Positions 23,125 through 35,189 of a stretch of 64,000 nucleotides of DNA are shown in pieces (position 1 is the first letter of the stretch; the number at the start of each line of letters is the position of its first letter). The notes under the pieces are model-generated. The model saw only the letters and a program-made list of their open reading frames with translations. It searched no databases and was not told the origin of the DNA. The stretch comes from Ambrosia x helenae (taxonomy: Eukaryota; Streptophyta; Magnoliopsida; Asterales; Asteraceae), in the NCBI GenBank assembly GCA_030844895.1, contig JAUTDX010007107.1, forward strand, positions 248,001 to 312,000. The letters run 5' to 3'. Both the position numbers and the translations under genes were made by a program.

Positions 23125-23138
23125 GTCTCCCCTACTTT
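23125..23138 (-). promoter_or_regulatory. Polypurine tract of the non-autonomous element
   Basis: The minus strand reads AAAGTAGGGGAGAC directly before the 3' LTR. This is almost the same tract as in the Tekay-like element at 36789-36803. Confidence 0.8.
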
Positions 23139-25838
23139 AGAAAATTTCGTCTCGAAATTACTTTCAAGTGGAGGTTTCTATGAAAAAGGCGTTGTAAAAG
23201 TCAACTAGATTTTTTAAAAAATAATAAGTTTCAAAATCTTTGACAGTTTCCCCGAAGTTAGAAAGTTAAGAGTTTAATTGCGAAAGGCTTTGGGAATGGG
23301 TATCTGGTGAAAGTAGAGGCACTGATGAAGGTAGTCTCCCCTACTTTAGGAAAATTTTTGACCGAACTTTATTAGGGACCGAGAGTGTAAGAGTACACAA
23401 AGTTTAAGGTTTTTTTTTTTGTAGGGGTAGTCAAAAGAAAGACTCTAGGAAGACGAATTGAAGCTCGGGTAAAAACGTTATTATCGACAATGCTAGCTAC
23501 TGGTCAATGATCTAATGAAGAGGTAGTAATGGGTAGGTTATTGTTCAGACTCCTAGTCCGCTCCCGCAGTATCGTTTATGCTTATATATAGGGTGTACCG
23601 CAGCTAACCCACCACACTCCCGATACTTTGGGTTCGTACTGATTGTCTACCAACAGCCTAGATAGAATTACACACCACCCCCATGTACCTGTAAGCCCAT
23701 GATTGCGTTCCGGACCGTAATCATCGATTTACCTTACACTAGGGTGTTATGCTTTTCCATAACCCTAACAGGAAATAAACGTGTGCAACCAATATGTAAT
23801 AGCCACTGTAAGGAAATAATGTTTAATCATGACATGGTTAGAGGTCCTTCCCTTTCGGGTTTTCCCTTTAACCGTAATGAGAGTAACATGTAAGTATAAG
23901 ACATGGTTAGAGGTTCTTCCCTTTCGGGTTCACCCTTAACCGGTAACTTTTGTTCACATCGTTGGCTCTAAACACCCATATTGATAGACCCTGAGGTTTA
24001 CACCGTTCCCCTCGGATTGAAGAAATACTTTAATCCGAGTCGTACGTGGGCACCGGCTTAAATCTCATATGAGTTATCAACTAGTGTGTTCGTTGGCCAT
24101 GACGATGAACAAATAATGTAAAAAGTATAACAGGGTTTTGCTCAAAAACAAGAAAAATATGCATACCAAATATGCGTTCATGTAAATATATAAGTATAGC
24201 ATAAAATTTTGATTTAAATATAAATCGAGTAAATCGCACAGTTGCTCAAAATGAAGGTAAACGAGTTGAACTTTTGCAAACGAGTAGGGTGAAATAAAAA
24301 AAAATCACAAATAACGTGTTAGAAATAACTATGAATAAAATGGTGTAAGAATAAAATAATGAAATTTACGATAAGTGAGAGTACGCAAACAGTCGTATAG
24401 TCTACTGACATAAGGGTTTAAATTTAGTTAGTTTTACATATATACACTATATGATAAAGGACAATTAGTAACATTCTGATAGGATATGTACAACATTTTG
24501 TTAGATCAAAAGTTTTGCGATTGAAAAAGTGCGAGTGTAATAAGATAAATTTTATCAAAAACGTAATTTGCTCAAACTTTGTGATATAGTTGAAAGGATA
24601 GTAGTAATGTATGAGGATAACTTTTTAGGAATCGAAGAGTGTTTTAGATTCAAAACAGGTTCATTTGAAAAATCTTCATAATTACGAAATGTCAAGTTTG
24701 AAAAGTGTTATAAAGCTTATTATTAGCTGCATATTTCTCCCGAAAATATATATTGGATTTGGAAACAAAAGGTTTACATTTGACTTTTAAAATATGTAAT
24801 ACAGGTTTGTAAAATGCAAAATGAAACCATGTCATGAAGTATGTATAAATCTAATGTGTTTTAAAAGACCAAGATTTAAGATGACGTGAATGATAAAAGT
24901 AAATGCGACAATAGTGTAGAAGTCACAAATCATAAATGAAAATAGTGTAAGTTTTAAAGCGGATAAAAGTTTTAATAATGATGATGAAAAAATCCAAAAG
25001 CGAATAATTAATGAGTATATAAAACATCAAGAGATGGAACTTAAAATCCAAATGTGAAACAAAACTTAAGAGTCAATAATGAAAAACGGAAAAAATGCAC
25101 AAATAGCGATAGCTATTAATAGAGAAAGCTCAAAAGACATAATAACTTCATTATAAAAAAATTTATGATAAGAGTTTCAATCAACAAATAAAAAATATAT
25201 CAAAAATGTGATACTGAAAATATTTCTAACGAAACTGGTGACTAGCCAAAGAGATTGGAATATTATTAGTGACTTGTGGGGAGCGTACTTGAACCTATGA
25301 GTGAATGGTCATTTTTTCCCGATTGCACATACCCCGTCACTGGTAAATTTCAAAAACCTTTAGCGAGACTTTAAAACGAGCTGTAGAAACAGATCCCTGA
25401 GATGTGGATTTCACTCCTAACTCAAAGATGTATTTCAAAATTGAAAACAATTGAGGAATGAAACCAATCACTAAGTTAAGGATATCACCCCCAGCTTAGT
25501 GGTTAAGTATCTTTTTGAAGGAAATACTCTTTGAGGTGTGGATGTCACTCCTATCCCAAAGATATATTCCTAAGATAAATAAAATATAAAGGAGTGAAAC
25601 TAATCCCCAAGGTATGGATACCACTCCTAACTTGGTGATATCGTTTCGTTTGTGAAATACGAGCGTCTTCTTCTCCAAGAAAAATATCGAAAGAATAACG
25701 AGAAAAGAATCATAGCGAAAATATCTTGAAAGAAAATATAAGAAACAAGAGAAATATACACGAGAGGACTCGTGAAAGTAAACTTAGTTATAGTCTAGGC
25801 TAAAAGGCACTCTAATAACCTAATTCCCTATAACCATG
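23139..25838 (-). other. Non-coding internal region of the LTR element
   Basis: About 2.7 kb with stops in all frames and no gag, protease, RT, RNase H or integrase motif. It has A-rich sequence and a cluster of imperfect repeats near the primer-binding side. It is large enough to be a LARD-like (large retrotransposon derivative) internal domain. Confidence 0.7.
25385..25650. repeat. Four imperfect ~70-bp repeats in the leader of the non-autonomous element
   Basis: The phrase GAGGTGTGGATGTCACTCCT and its variants recur at about 25399, 25475, 25532 and 25607, alternating with AAAGATGTATTTC-like spacers. Confidence 0.65.
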
Positions 25839-25850
25839 GCTCTGATACCA
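25839..25850 (-). promoter_or_regulatory. Primer-binding site (initiator Met-tRNA)
   Basis: The minus strand reads TGGTATCAGAGC, the usual plant Met-tRNA primer site, three bases inside the 5' LTR. Confidence 0.9.
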
Positions 25851-25853
25851 ATC

Positions 25854-28279
25854 TGTAACACCCCAACCGATGGCGGAAACATCGAGGTGTCACGTAGTGA
25901 CGATTGTTCCATAGCACATGGACTAAAAGTGTAAATTTGAATACATTGATTAAATAATTTATTACATTCAAATGAAATACAACGATTCTAACTGCCAACT
26001 AAATTGAAATACAATAAATCAAAATCTAATATAAATCCGAAAGCTTAAAGGATGCATCTCAAAACAACCTGAAACATGTACAAAATAATTTGGTCAATAC
26101 AAAAAAATTGTATTGGTGAGCATACCCTGTTTGAATAAATATAGTAGGAAAAGTGTTTAGCAATTCATGTGCGGTACCATTTGCAATTATGTAATAAGTA
26201 ATATCCGTTCAAAACCAAACCTGAGAATAATGACTAACACATGACTAACCAACTGAATAATGAATTAACAAGACAATGACCAAGATTCTCTCAACAGAGT
26301 CTCAAGGGGGTATACCATAGTACTATTCATTGAAATGCTAGGCCGCCCAGCGGTTAATGATTTTGACAAGTCATAGACACACCAATTAACATAAAGCAAA
26401 CACACATGAGAATTGCATTTAGTAAAAAGAAATAGAAACTTGATAGTAAGTACATGAGTCACCCCAAAATAGTAAAACAGTAAAAAGGAGAAAAGATATA
26501 CTCACAGTTTGCGAAAGCGATCAAAATCCACTTAAGCGGTCGTGAGTTAAGTAATGGGAATTCCGAGGAATTCAACCTATAATGTGCAAGCATACTAATA
26601 AGGAAATGTCTAAAAAGTCTAAGGTAACTAAGGTCTAAGGCATTAGGGTTTGCTAAGTCGATTTGGGGAATTATAGTTTTTAGGATAAATCGCGTTAATG
26701 TAAAAGTTGTATAATAACATACCAAGTTTGTAAATATGATTTAGGTAATATAAATATTACCAATAGAATATTTAGATACAAATATTGTTTGAATAATTAA
26801 AACATTATAATGTAGTCAATTACTTTAACTATTTATTGTAAATAAATACAATAATTATAAATGTATAAATAAATGATTATGAGTTACACCATGATCCATC
26901 AATGGTAATTAAGATTTTCAAACATATAAATATTTCTATTTTATAAGAAAGTATTTATAAAATAGATGTTTAAATAGTGTAAATAAATAAATGTTCAATT
27001 ATGTCTAACTAAACATAAATAAGATTAAAATACAAGACATGACCCAAAAAATACTAGTTTCATAGAAAATGGATGATTTCTGATGTACACAAATTAGAAT
27101 AATTTTCCCATAATTTAAATAAACTTATTTATATTTAAAACTGACTTAACGAGATTAAATTATGTTTTAATGATTAAAATTAGGAAAATCAATAAAAATA
27201 ATTGTTTTCTGAACCAAATATTTTTATTTCAGTTCATAATGATTAGGAATAGTTTCACAAAAAATTTGAGATTAAAATCATTAAAAATGAATTTTTAATC
27301 AATTAAATATGATTAAAACAAGTTAATTCAATAAAAATATAAAAATAAAACATTTTCCAGAAAATAAAAATGTGATAATTTTCTTTATGGTGTCAAGATA
27401 CTACTCCTAAATTTTCATAATTTTTGGATCAAAAATGAATTTATTATGAATATTCTAAGTTTAAATGAATTTTAAATGATTAAAATAAAGGAAAAGTAAT
27501 AAGAAAAAAAAATCAGAAAAAGGGATGGTTTGCTTGGGCTCGAACTCGGGTCTGCTGGACAACAACCCTCACAACCAACCACTACACCACATACTAAGAT
27601 TGTTAACTAATATGAAATATATATCTATTTATATAATATGATAAATTAGTCTTCTTCCCCAAATACTAGCTCAAGAACCCTAACCCTCATCTCCATTTCA
27701 ATAAACGAACCCAGACATAGATAATCATAGAATCAAGAGGGCTTTCGTAGATAAATGAACAAACAACAAAACGGCAAAAGAATAATAGACTTACAACATC
27801 GATTGGAGGTCGAATAGAAAGAAAAGAAGTCGCTACTTTGTGGTCCGATTTCTACACTTTCTGGACCGAATAAGCGATAAATTTGGTGGGTTTAGGTGGT
27901 GTAAAAGCTGAGAATTGATTTACATTGAGACTTTATAGAGATTTTAAATAAAAAAAAACGTTTCGACCTTGACTTGAAGGGTCCGACGGTTACATACAAA
28001 AACTAATTATAATGGACATTTAAACTTATTAAAACATTTGTTTCATAACTTATAATAAATGTAATAAAAGTTTTAGTTTTTTTTTTTTCTAAAAAAATCT
28101 ACATAAAAACATATGATCATTCACTTTATAAACCAAATTTTATATATATTGGAAATAGATCGCATTTGAATGATATTTTAAAACAAAATGAAATATGGAT
28201 AAATGAAGGCTGAAAATGAACATTTAGTATTGTCGAGAGACAAAAGTGTACATAACTTAGAAGTATAAGGTGCAGTTGT

Positions 28280-28283
<4 letters not shown>
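25854..28283 (-). repeat. LTR (5' LTR, minus orientation) of the non-autonomous element
   Basis: Near-identical copy of 20694-23124, including the embedded tRNA-like patch (about 27535-27597). Confidence 0.9.

Positions 28284-28333
<50 letters not shown>
28284..28333. repeat. (AT)n microsatellite
   Basis: About 25 AT units between the LTR element and the next TIR element. The LTR element probably landed in this run. Confidence 0.95.
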
Positions 28334-28335
<2 letters not shown>

Positions 28336-29280
28336 ATCAATTGAGAACTCGTGTGAGTTGCGAGAACTTAAGAACTCCCCTAGCCCAATAATAATGTGAC
28401 ACATCACCTAGTTAGGATTATTATAATGGGGGCATTTTTGTCAAATACCATCTCCCCTACCCCACCCCACCATCACCCCTATATCTATTCATAATTTTTA
28501 TTTATAAGTATGGATTTTTTAAGCCATTATTAACACTCCCTTGTAACACCCCAACCGATGGCGGAATCATCGAGGTGTCACGTAGTGACGATTGTTCAAA
28601 AACACATGGTACTAAAATGTAAATGTTATTGAATAAACCAAATTGTCTTACATGAAAATGGAAATTACATTGTCTAAATGAAATGTAAATATTGAAATAA
28701 CTGAATTAAAATAAAGCACTAAATGTCTCTTGCTAAGGCATTAGATCAAACTGCACCTGAAACATGTACAAAAATAGGTTTGGTCAACATAAGAAATGTT
28801 GGTGAGCATTCCTAGTTTTGATATATATATATATATATATAGTAAGTTAAAAAGATATACAATTCAAGTGCATGCTACAGTGCAAATATGTAAACTATGT
28901 ATCATACAAATGAGCGAAATCAACCCTGTGACTGTATAATGTACTGTATGAACGGTGGTGTACTCATCCAATAAATGGGTGATAACTTAACAATGGCCAC
29001 GGATTCTCCGATGAAAAAGGGGAGAATCAATCTAGGCGGGTTGTCAATCCAAATAGCGCTATCCAATGTTAAGGTCGGCTTGTACCATGTTAATGATTTC
29101 ACTAAGTATGTAACATTACGCATTTAATACTTGTACGTTACGCATGACATTTAATAAAACGTCAAGTTTCATATTTACCTTCGCATTTATTATTTTTGTC
29201 GCTATTATGGAACCCTAATATTATATTTAATATTATATATATGTGTGAGTGTATGATTAAATCAAAAAAAAAATAAAACC

Positions 29281-29360
29281 TGCCTTGGCCGGGATTCGAA
29301 CCCGCGCCAAAGGCCGGGTTAAACCAACACAAGTGCACAACCAACTGGGCTAGCCAGTTC
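29281..29360 (-). other. tRNA-like module in the 5' LTR (minus)
   Basis: On the minus strand an A box TAGCCCAGTTGG (29352-29341) and a perfect B box GGTTCGAATCC (29302-29292) are about 38 bp apart, with a T-arm-like stem GCGGG/CCCGG-type. The acceptor and anticodon arms are not convincing, so it is tRNA-derived rather than a tRNA gene. Same module in the 3' LTR at about 36976-37055. Confidence 0.6.
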
Positions 29361-29628
29361 CTTGTGATAAACCCGGTCATATATTAATTATATACGCATA
29401 CTTAATCCTCACAGTTGACAAGAAAAGTCAACTGTGGGATTCCTTGTTGATCAATCCGTATAATTAACGCGTGATTGATGTATTTTTGGCAAATTAGGGC
29501 AATAACCGGCCCAATATAACATAATTACACAGCAAAAACACGGCAATCGTTGCCCTAATCATCTATTGGACGCGTATACCTTCTATGGAAAGTCAACTAT
29601 CTAATTAACCCTAACCCTAATCCTCTAG

Positions 29629-29636
29629 TATAAATT
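29629..29636 (+). promoter_or_regulatory. LTR TATA box
   Basis: TATAAATT followed within 70 bp by CT-rich sequence (CTCTCTCTC), the usual U3/R layout. Repeated at 37324-37331. Confidence 0.6.
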
Positions 29637-29958
29637 GAGGCATTCTGGACCTTGTCTAATCGCTCACAACTCTCTCTCAATCTCTATATCTCTCAATTTC
29701 ACTCTGTAATTGGTTTAATCGCTCGTGGTTTGACTTTCTCTTTGACCCGACCATCATCATCTATATCACACTGTGAGTCTGTTTTCTTTCGTGGGTTTAG
29801 TTCTTCGGCATCTCAGCAACAATAGCCCTAACATTAATCGGGCTATTGTTGTCTGAATCGTTCAATTGTTAATCTAGGGTTCATCACGATTTGATTTGGG
29901 GATAAAACTGGATTAGCATATGATATTTATTTATTTTAAATCAGAGGATAACACAACC

Positions 29959-30034
29959 ACCGGCCTAGGCCAAGTGGTTGTGACCCTTGTTTGACTCTGA
30001 GGTCACCCGGGTTCGAGTCCCGGCACTGACCGGG
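29959..30034 (+). other. tRNA-like module in the 5' LTR (plus)
   Basis: An A box TAGGCCAAGTGG (29966-29977) and a B box GGTTCGAGTCC (30010-30020) with a strong T-stem CCGGG/CCCGG, followed by a T-run. Same module in the 3' LTR at about 37654-37729. Confidence 0.6.
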
Positions 30035-31597
30035 TTTTTGCATTCTTTTCCTTTCTTTTCTTTTTAACAATATAATTAATTATATATATATATTAATCCT
30101 TTAAATCTTTTAAATTCTTTTTAAAATACCAAAACTATTTTATAAACTCTAAAAAAATTATAATTACTTAATCTGATATAAAAGTGTTATTTACAATTTT
30201 TATTTTTCAGAAATTCTTTTATTTAATATTTATAATAATTAAATCATTTTTATACTATTATAATTATAAAAATCCATTATTATATCAAAACAGTTTTATT
30301 AAATTCCCCAAAAATTATCCTAACTTTTTATAAAGTTAGACTTTACTGAAATAATTTTTAATTCAGTAAAATCATTTATTTATTATTTTTAATCAATTTT
30401 TGTAAGATTTAATCATATTTAATTCATAATAAATCCAATTTTCATCATTTTTGCACCAAAATTTTATACAAATTATTTTTAATCATTTAGAACAGAATTA
30501 TGATTTTTAAAACAAGATTTCTTTAATTTTAGTATTTTTGAATATTAAAGTTAATAATTGGCTATTCATAAATAAATAGATTTAAAAATCTATTTTAAAT
30601 GAAATAATTTTATAAAAATTATTTTATTGCTTCAAACACTTTAATGTGCACACTCAAAATTCAAATTTTGTAAAAAGACTATTTTTCATTAATTATCCAA
30701 TTTTCTTTATTTAATTAACATTTTTAAATTAAATTTAACAATTGATTATCCCCAATTCGAAACCCTAGGATACACATATTAGTTATTAGACTTAGACTTA
30801 TTATATATTACCTCATTATAGGGTAATATTTGGAATCACTTTGGGCAACACAATTATCATATCTTTTCAACAAGTTAACATTTGCTAAGGTGAGTTTACA
30901 TAGCCCCTTTTATCACCATTTTTGGGGTGAAACATGTTGTAACATTTTCATTGCAATTCAATCATCAATGTGTCTATGTGTTTTCTATGTTGCATATTGT
31001 CTTGAGCATGATTAGAGTAAGCACCATTCTAGCATAATCATTAACATTGATCAGCCGACGGTATACATTGATAGATCTATTGGACTGACAATCCCACCCG
31101 GATACGTGCCTCCTACCAAGGTTACGTGGGTGTTTGTTATCGCATAACATATTCATTGGGACCATAAGTGTATGGTATGTATCATTTTATAACAGTCAGC
31201 AGGGTTGATTATGCACTCGATTTATTTCTAATATGTTCTCACATATGGGCTAGATTAACATGGCACATGAATTGCATAACATTTTATCCATTTATCATCA
31301 AAAACCTATGTAATTCTCACCAACTTATGTTGACCCAAAATACTTTCAAAATTAACATGTTTCAGGTAACAATGAAGCTGAGGCTTGAGTAGCATGAGGA
31401 TTTATCTTGAAGTTTATTTGAAGTTTTTGAAGTTATTATTTGATGTTATGTATTTTGAATTCTTAGACATTATTTCACATTTTGGATATTATGTTTGAAT
31501 AAATTATTTAAAATTTATATTATACCATGTGCTACTGAAAACAATCATCAATACGTGGCACCCCGATGTTTCCGCCATCGGTTGGGGTGTTACAGAT

Positions 31598-31609
31598 TGG
31601 TATCAGAGC
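31598..31609 (+). promoter_or_regulatory. Primer-binding site (initiator Met-tRNA)
   Basis: TGGTATCAGAGC three bases after the 5' LTR, complementary to the 3' end of plant initiator Met-tRNA. Confidence 0.93.
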
Positions 31610-31612
31610 CTT

Positions 31613-32144
31613 GGTTATAGGGAATTAGGTTATTAGAAATAATCTAGACTATAACCTTAGGGACTAAAACAGTACTTGCTTCTCCTACTTGTAACCCTAA
31701 TTGCTTCCCTAATCCTATCCATATCCTATGCCCTACAACCCTAAACCTACATGTGACTACTCTTAATTGTCTGCTGCAATCCTGATCCACCATTAGATTT
31801 ATAGGACAAAATCCTCAGGTTTAACCTGAACCCCCTTGAGATCTCGTCGAAATTCTAGATTTTAATAACGAACACGTGCAATCTGGAAGGGTGAACGCCT
31901 GTATTCTGAGTCTTCTGTCTAGGCTGGCATTGCGCATATATCCCAATCAGACGAGGGACCCGGATGCCTACCTGGGAATTCTCGGGATGAGTGTTCACTT
32001 ATAGGCTAAAGCATGTCTTCATATGTTATTAGAATTTAGAATCTTTGATAAGTCAACGTTTTCGTTTATTCGTTTTAATTAATGAATAAATGATTACATT
32101 CCTTATATAAACTCTCATTCATTTCATTGTGTCTATTACAGATC
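31613..32144 (+). other. Untranslated leader of the Tekay-like element
   Basis: About 530 bp between PBS and gag ATG. No open frame recognised. Presumed packaging and leader region. Confidence 0.7.
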
Positions 32145-35100
32145 ATGCCTCCTCGTCGCAGCACTCGCAACAACAATGGTGAGAACCACGAAGAAGGTGG
32201 TGATAACCATAACCACAACCATGACCAAGTTCCTAACCACAACAACAATGGGGTCGATGCTCAACTGGCTGCGATCATTTCTCAACAAATGGCGCAGCAA
32301 ATCGCAACTCTGGTTCCCAACTTACTTGCTCAGGTCATCCAATTGAATGGGAATGGTCACAACAACGGGAACGGGAATGGCAATGGCAATGGCAATGGTA
32401 ATGGACCCCAAGCTTGCACCCTCAAGCATTTCAACTCTTGTAACCCTCCAAAGTTCAGCGGTGAAGAAGGAGCTACTGGACTTCTCCAATGGTTTGAGGG
32501 TATTGAAAATACCTTCATCAACAGTGAGTGCCCCAATAATTTCAAGGTTCGTTACGCCATGAGTGTTCTCCATAAACGAGCACTCACATGGTGGAATGAA
32601 GAAAAGCGTACTCGTGGGGCCGAGGTTGCTCTTGCTATGACTTGGGACCAGGTCAAAGAGATCATGAAGGAGGAGTTCTGTCCTCGCAATGAAGTTAAAA
32701 AGCTTGAGGATGAGTTTCACACCTTGGCTCAAGATAGTGGGGAAAATCTTGCCTACAACACCCGCTTTCATGAGCTTAGCTTATTGTTGCCACACAAGGT
32801 TACTCCTCTGCCGGTAGCCATCGAGAAGTACATCGGTGGTCTGCCCATGCAAATCCAGGACACTGTTTGGGGTAGAAATCCTGCAACTCTGGAAGAGGCC
32901 AAACGTCTTGCGGCCACTCTTACTGATAATCATGTGAAGAACGGTACTCTAGTTCGCAAGGGCACTAAGAAGACTACTGCCAAAGACACTCCACAACCTG
33001 CAATTGAAGTCAAGCCTGAGACCTCAAGCAACAAGAAGCGCAAGGCTAGAAACTATATGGTTGCTGCTACTCCACCTGCTGCCCAAAACCCAGCCAAGAA
33101 ACCATACACCGGACCTCACCCTTTGTGCAACACTTGCAAGTATCACCATCCCACACAGGTGCCATGTCGATTCTGTACTAAGTGTCAACGATATGGTCAC
33201 CTGGTGAACGTCTGTCGATCTCCTGCTGCCCAAGACAACAACAACCCAGCTCCCAACCAACAAAACAACAGGCCTACTCGTGGTCAATGCTACGAGTGTG
33301 GTAACCCTAATCACTACATCAACAACTGCCCTAACCGTAACCGTAACCAAAACCAAAACCAGAACCAAAACCAAAACCAGAACCGCAACCAGAACCAAGG
33401 TGCTCGAGGTCGCGCCTACAATCTCAACGCTAACCAGGCTCGTGACAACAACGAAGTGGTGAATGGTACGTTTCTCATTAATAACCACTATGCATCCATA
33501 TTATTTGATTCAGGAGCTGATAAGTCATTCGTGTCACTGAAGTTTGAACCTTTACTTAACTTACCCCACACTAATCTAGAAGACCCTTTTGTGGTAGAGG
33601 TAGCTAACGGGAAGTCTATTTCGATCGGTTCTATTATTCGTAACTGCTTGTTGAATCTCGATGATCATACCTTCCCTATCGATCTTATTCCCATGCATCT
33701 TGGTAGTTTTGATGTTATAGTAGGCATGGACTGGTTGTCAACCCATCGTGCCGAAATTCTGTGCTTCGAGAAAGTCATACGCATTCCTCTCGAATCTGGT
33801 GAGATTTTGAAGATCTATGGTGAGAAACCCTGTGGTGAGCTTAAGCTTATGTCTTGTACTACTGCCCAAAAGTACTTACGAAAGGGGTATACAGCCTTCT
33901 TAGCTAACGTGATAGAGAAGAAGGACAAAGGCAAAAGTATCCAAGACATTCCTATTATTCGAGACTATCCTGAAGTCTTTCCAGAGGATTTACCTGGTTT
34001 GCCTCCTGCTCGACAAGTGGAGTTTCGTATTGATCTTGTTCCTGGTGCTAATCCGATAGCTAAAGCTCCTTATCGTCTTGCACCCTCTGAGATGCAAGAA
34101 CTTGCTAGTCAATTACAGGAACTTTCTGATAAAGGGTTCATTCGCCCTAGTTCTTCTCCATGGGGAGCCCCTGTCTTATTCGTTAAAAAGAAGGATGGTT
34201 CTCTTCGGATGTGTATTGACTACCGTGAACTCAACAAACTCACCATCAAGAATCGTTATCCACTTCCTAGGATTGACGATCTCTTCGATCAACTCCAAGG
34301 AGCAACGCATTTCTCGAAGATTGATCTCCGTTCTGGTTATCATCAGCTTAGAGTCCACGATGAAGATATTCCCAAGACAGCTTTTCGCACTCGCTACGGT
34401 CACTATGAATTCATGGTTATGCCTTTCGGTTTGACCAATGCTCCCGCAGTATTTATGGATTTGATGAATCGGGTTTGTAGACCCTATCTCGACAAATTCG
34501 TGATCGTTTTCATTGATGATATTTTGATTTACTCTAAGTCAAAATCCGATCACGAGCAACATCTTCACTCTATCTTGAGTCTCCTAAAGAAAGAACAACT
34601 GTACGCCAAGTTCTCAAAATGTGAATTTTGGCTTAAGGAAGTTCAATTTTTGGGACATGTCATTGATATGAACGGAATTCATGTTGATCCTGCAAAGATC
34701 GAAGCTGTGAAAAATTGGAGTGTTCCTACCACTCCAACAGAAGTCCGTTCTTTTCTTGGGTTGGCTGGTTATTATCGTCGATTCATCGCCAACTTCTCCA
34801 AGATCGCTGTTCCTCTCACTACCTTAACTCACAAGGGTAAACCCTATGAGTGGGGACCTAAGCAAGAGGAAGCCTTTGAAACTCTTAAGCTGAAACTTTG
34901 TGAAGCTCCTGTCTTATCTCTACCTGATGGTAATGATGATTTCGTGGTCTACTGTGATGCATCGAACCAAGGTCTTGGTTGTGTTCTTATGCAACGAGGA
35001 AAGGTTATCGCTTATGCGTCTCGACAACTCAAGATTCACGAGAAAAATTATACCACCCATGATCTTGAATTGGGCGCTGTTGTCTTTGCACTCAAGATTT

Positions 35101-35189
35101 GGAGACATTATCTCTATGGGACCAAATGTGTGGTGTTCACGGACCACAAAAGTCTCCAACATGTCTTCGACAAAAGAATCTTAACATGA
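32145..35189 (+). CDS. Gag-protease-RT-RNase H (upstream part of gag-pol)
   Basis: 1014 codons from ATG ([11 protein letters not shown]) to an early TGA. Gag domain lies at about residues 90-260. A run of NG repeats sits near residue 75. There are two CX2CX4HX4C zinc knuckles (about 344 and 382), the second followed by an NQ-rich tract. Protease has DSGA near residue 455. Reverse transcriptase has [12 protein letters not shown] and the catalytic FIDD near residue 790. RNase H starts with YCDAS near 938 and reaches TDHKSLQH. Soon after (about 35171) the frame is lost by one base, giving the premature stop. The family normally has one continuous gag-pol, so this is a late, single break. Confidence 0.93.
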   Translation: MPPRRSTRNNNGENHEEGGDNHNHNHDQVPNHNNNGVDAQLAAIISQQMAQQIATLVPNLLAQVIQLNGNGHNNGNGNGNGNGNGNGPQACTLKHFNSCNPPKFSGEEGATGLLQWFEGIENTFINSECPNNFKVRYAMSVLHKRALTWWNEEKRTRGAEVALAMTWDQVKEIMKEEFCPRNEVKKLEDEFHTLAQDSGENLAYNTRFHELSLLLPHKVTPLPVAIEKYIGGLPMQIQDTVWGRNPATLEEAKRLAATLTDNHVKNGTLVRKGTKKTTAKDTPQPAIEVKPETSSNKKRKARNYMVAATPPAAQNPAKKPYTGPHPLCNTCKYHHPTQVPCRFCTKCQRYGHLVNVCRSPAAQDNNNPAPNQQNNRPTRGQCYECGNPNHYINNCPNRNRNQNQNQNQNQNQNRNQNQGARGRAYNLNANQARDNNEVVNGTFLINNHYASILFDSGADKSFVSLKFEPLLNLPHTNLEDPFVVEVANGKSISIGSIIRNCLLNLDDHTFPIDLIPMHLGSFDVIVGMDWLSTHRAEILCFEKVIRIPLESGEILKIYGEKPCGELKLMSCTTAQKYLRKGYTAFLANVIEKKDKGKSIQDIPIIRDYPEVFPEDLPGLPPARQVEFRIDLVPGANPIAKAPYRLAPSEMQELASQLQELSDKGFIRPSSSPWGAPVLFVKKKDGSLRMCIDYRELNKLTIKNRYPLPRIDDLFDQLQGATHFSKIDLRSGYHQLRVHDEDIPKTAFRTRYGHYEFMVMPFGLTNAPAVFMDLMNRVCRPYLDKFVIVFIDDILIYSKSKSDHEQHLHSILSLLKKEQLYAKFSKCEFWLKEVQFLGHVIDMNGIHVDPAKIEAVKNWSVPTTPTEVRSFLGLAGYYRRFIANFSKIAVPLTTLTHKGKPYEWGPKQEEAFETLKLKLCEAPVLSLPDGNDDFVVYCDASNQGLGCVLMQRGKVIAYASRQLKIHEKNYTTHDLELGAVVFALKIWRHYLYGTKCVVFTDHKSLQHVFDKRILT

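Larger units (their letters stand above)
20694..28283 (-). mobile_element. Full-length non-autonomous Ty3/gypsy-like LTR element without gag-pol
   Basis: Two 2.43-kb LTRs (20694-23124 and 25854-28283) flank a 2.73-kb internal region. On the minus strand the order is LTR, 12-base Met-tRNA primer-binding site, internal, polypurine tract, LTR. By eye the LTRs differ by about three substitutions and two homopolymer indels, so insertion was recent. The flanks are TATAT on both sides (20689-20693 and 28284-28288), consistent with a 5-bp TSD but lying in an AT microsatellite. The internal region has no frame resembling gag or pol. LTR ends and PBS match the Tekay-like element at 29109, suggesting trans-mobilisation. 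Confidence 0.88.
29109..31594 (+). repeat. 5' LTR of the Tekay-like element
   Basis: A 2486-bp LTR with TGTAAC...GTTACA ends. A TATA box lies at 29629-29636. Two tRNA-like modules flank it, one in each orientation. The last ~40 bp match the LTR ends of the non-autonomous element. Confidence 0.97.

Noticed and set aside
29162..29380. Open frames repeated in both Tekay-like LTRs (also 30830-31392 and 38527-39089)
   Set aside because: Same reason: duplicated LTR sequence, with no recognisable protein.
29600..29620. CCCTAACCCTAA telomere-like sequence in the LTR (also 56971-57060)
   Set aside because: Only two or three steps, not the plant TTTAGGG array; explained by LTR and 70-bp repeat sequence.
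29959..30034. Functional tRNA gene in the LTR
   Set aside because: A and B boxes and T-arm are good, but acceptor and anticodon arms do not pair convincingly, so it is kept as a tRNA-like module only.
32322..33488. Antisense and alternative-frame open frames over gag and pol
   Set aside because: They are shadows of the repetitive NG/NQ-coding and pol sequence, with low-complexity translations.
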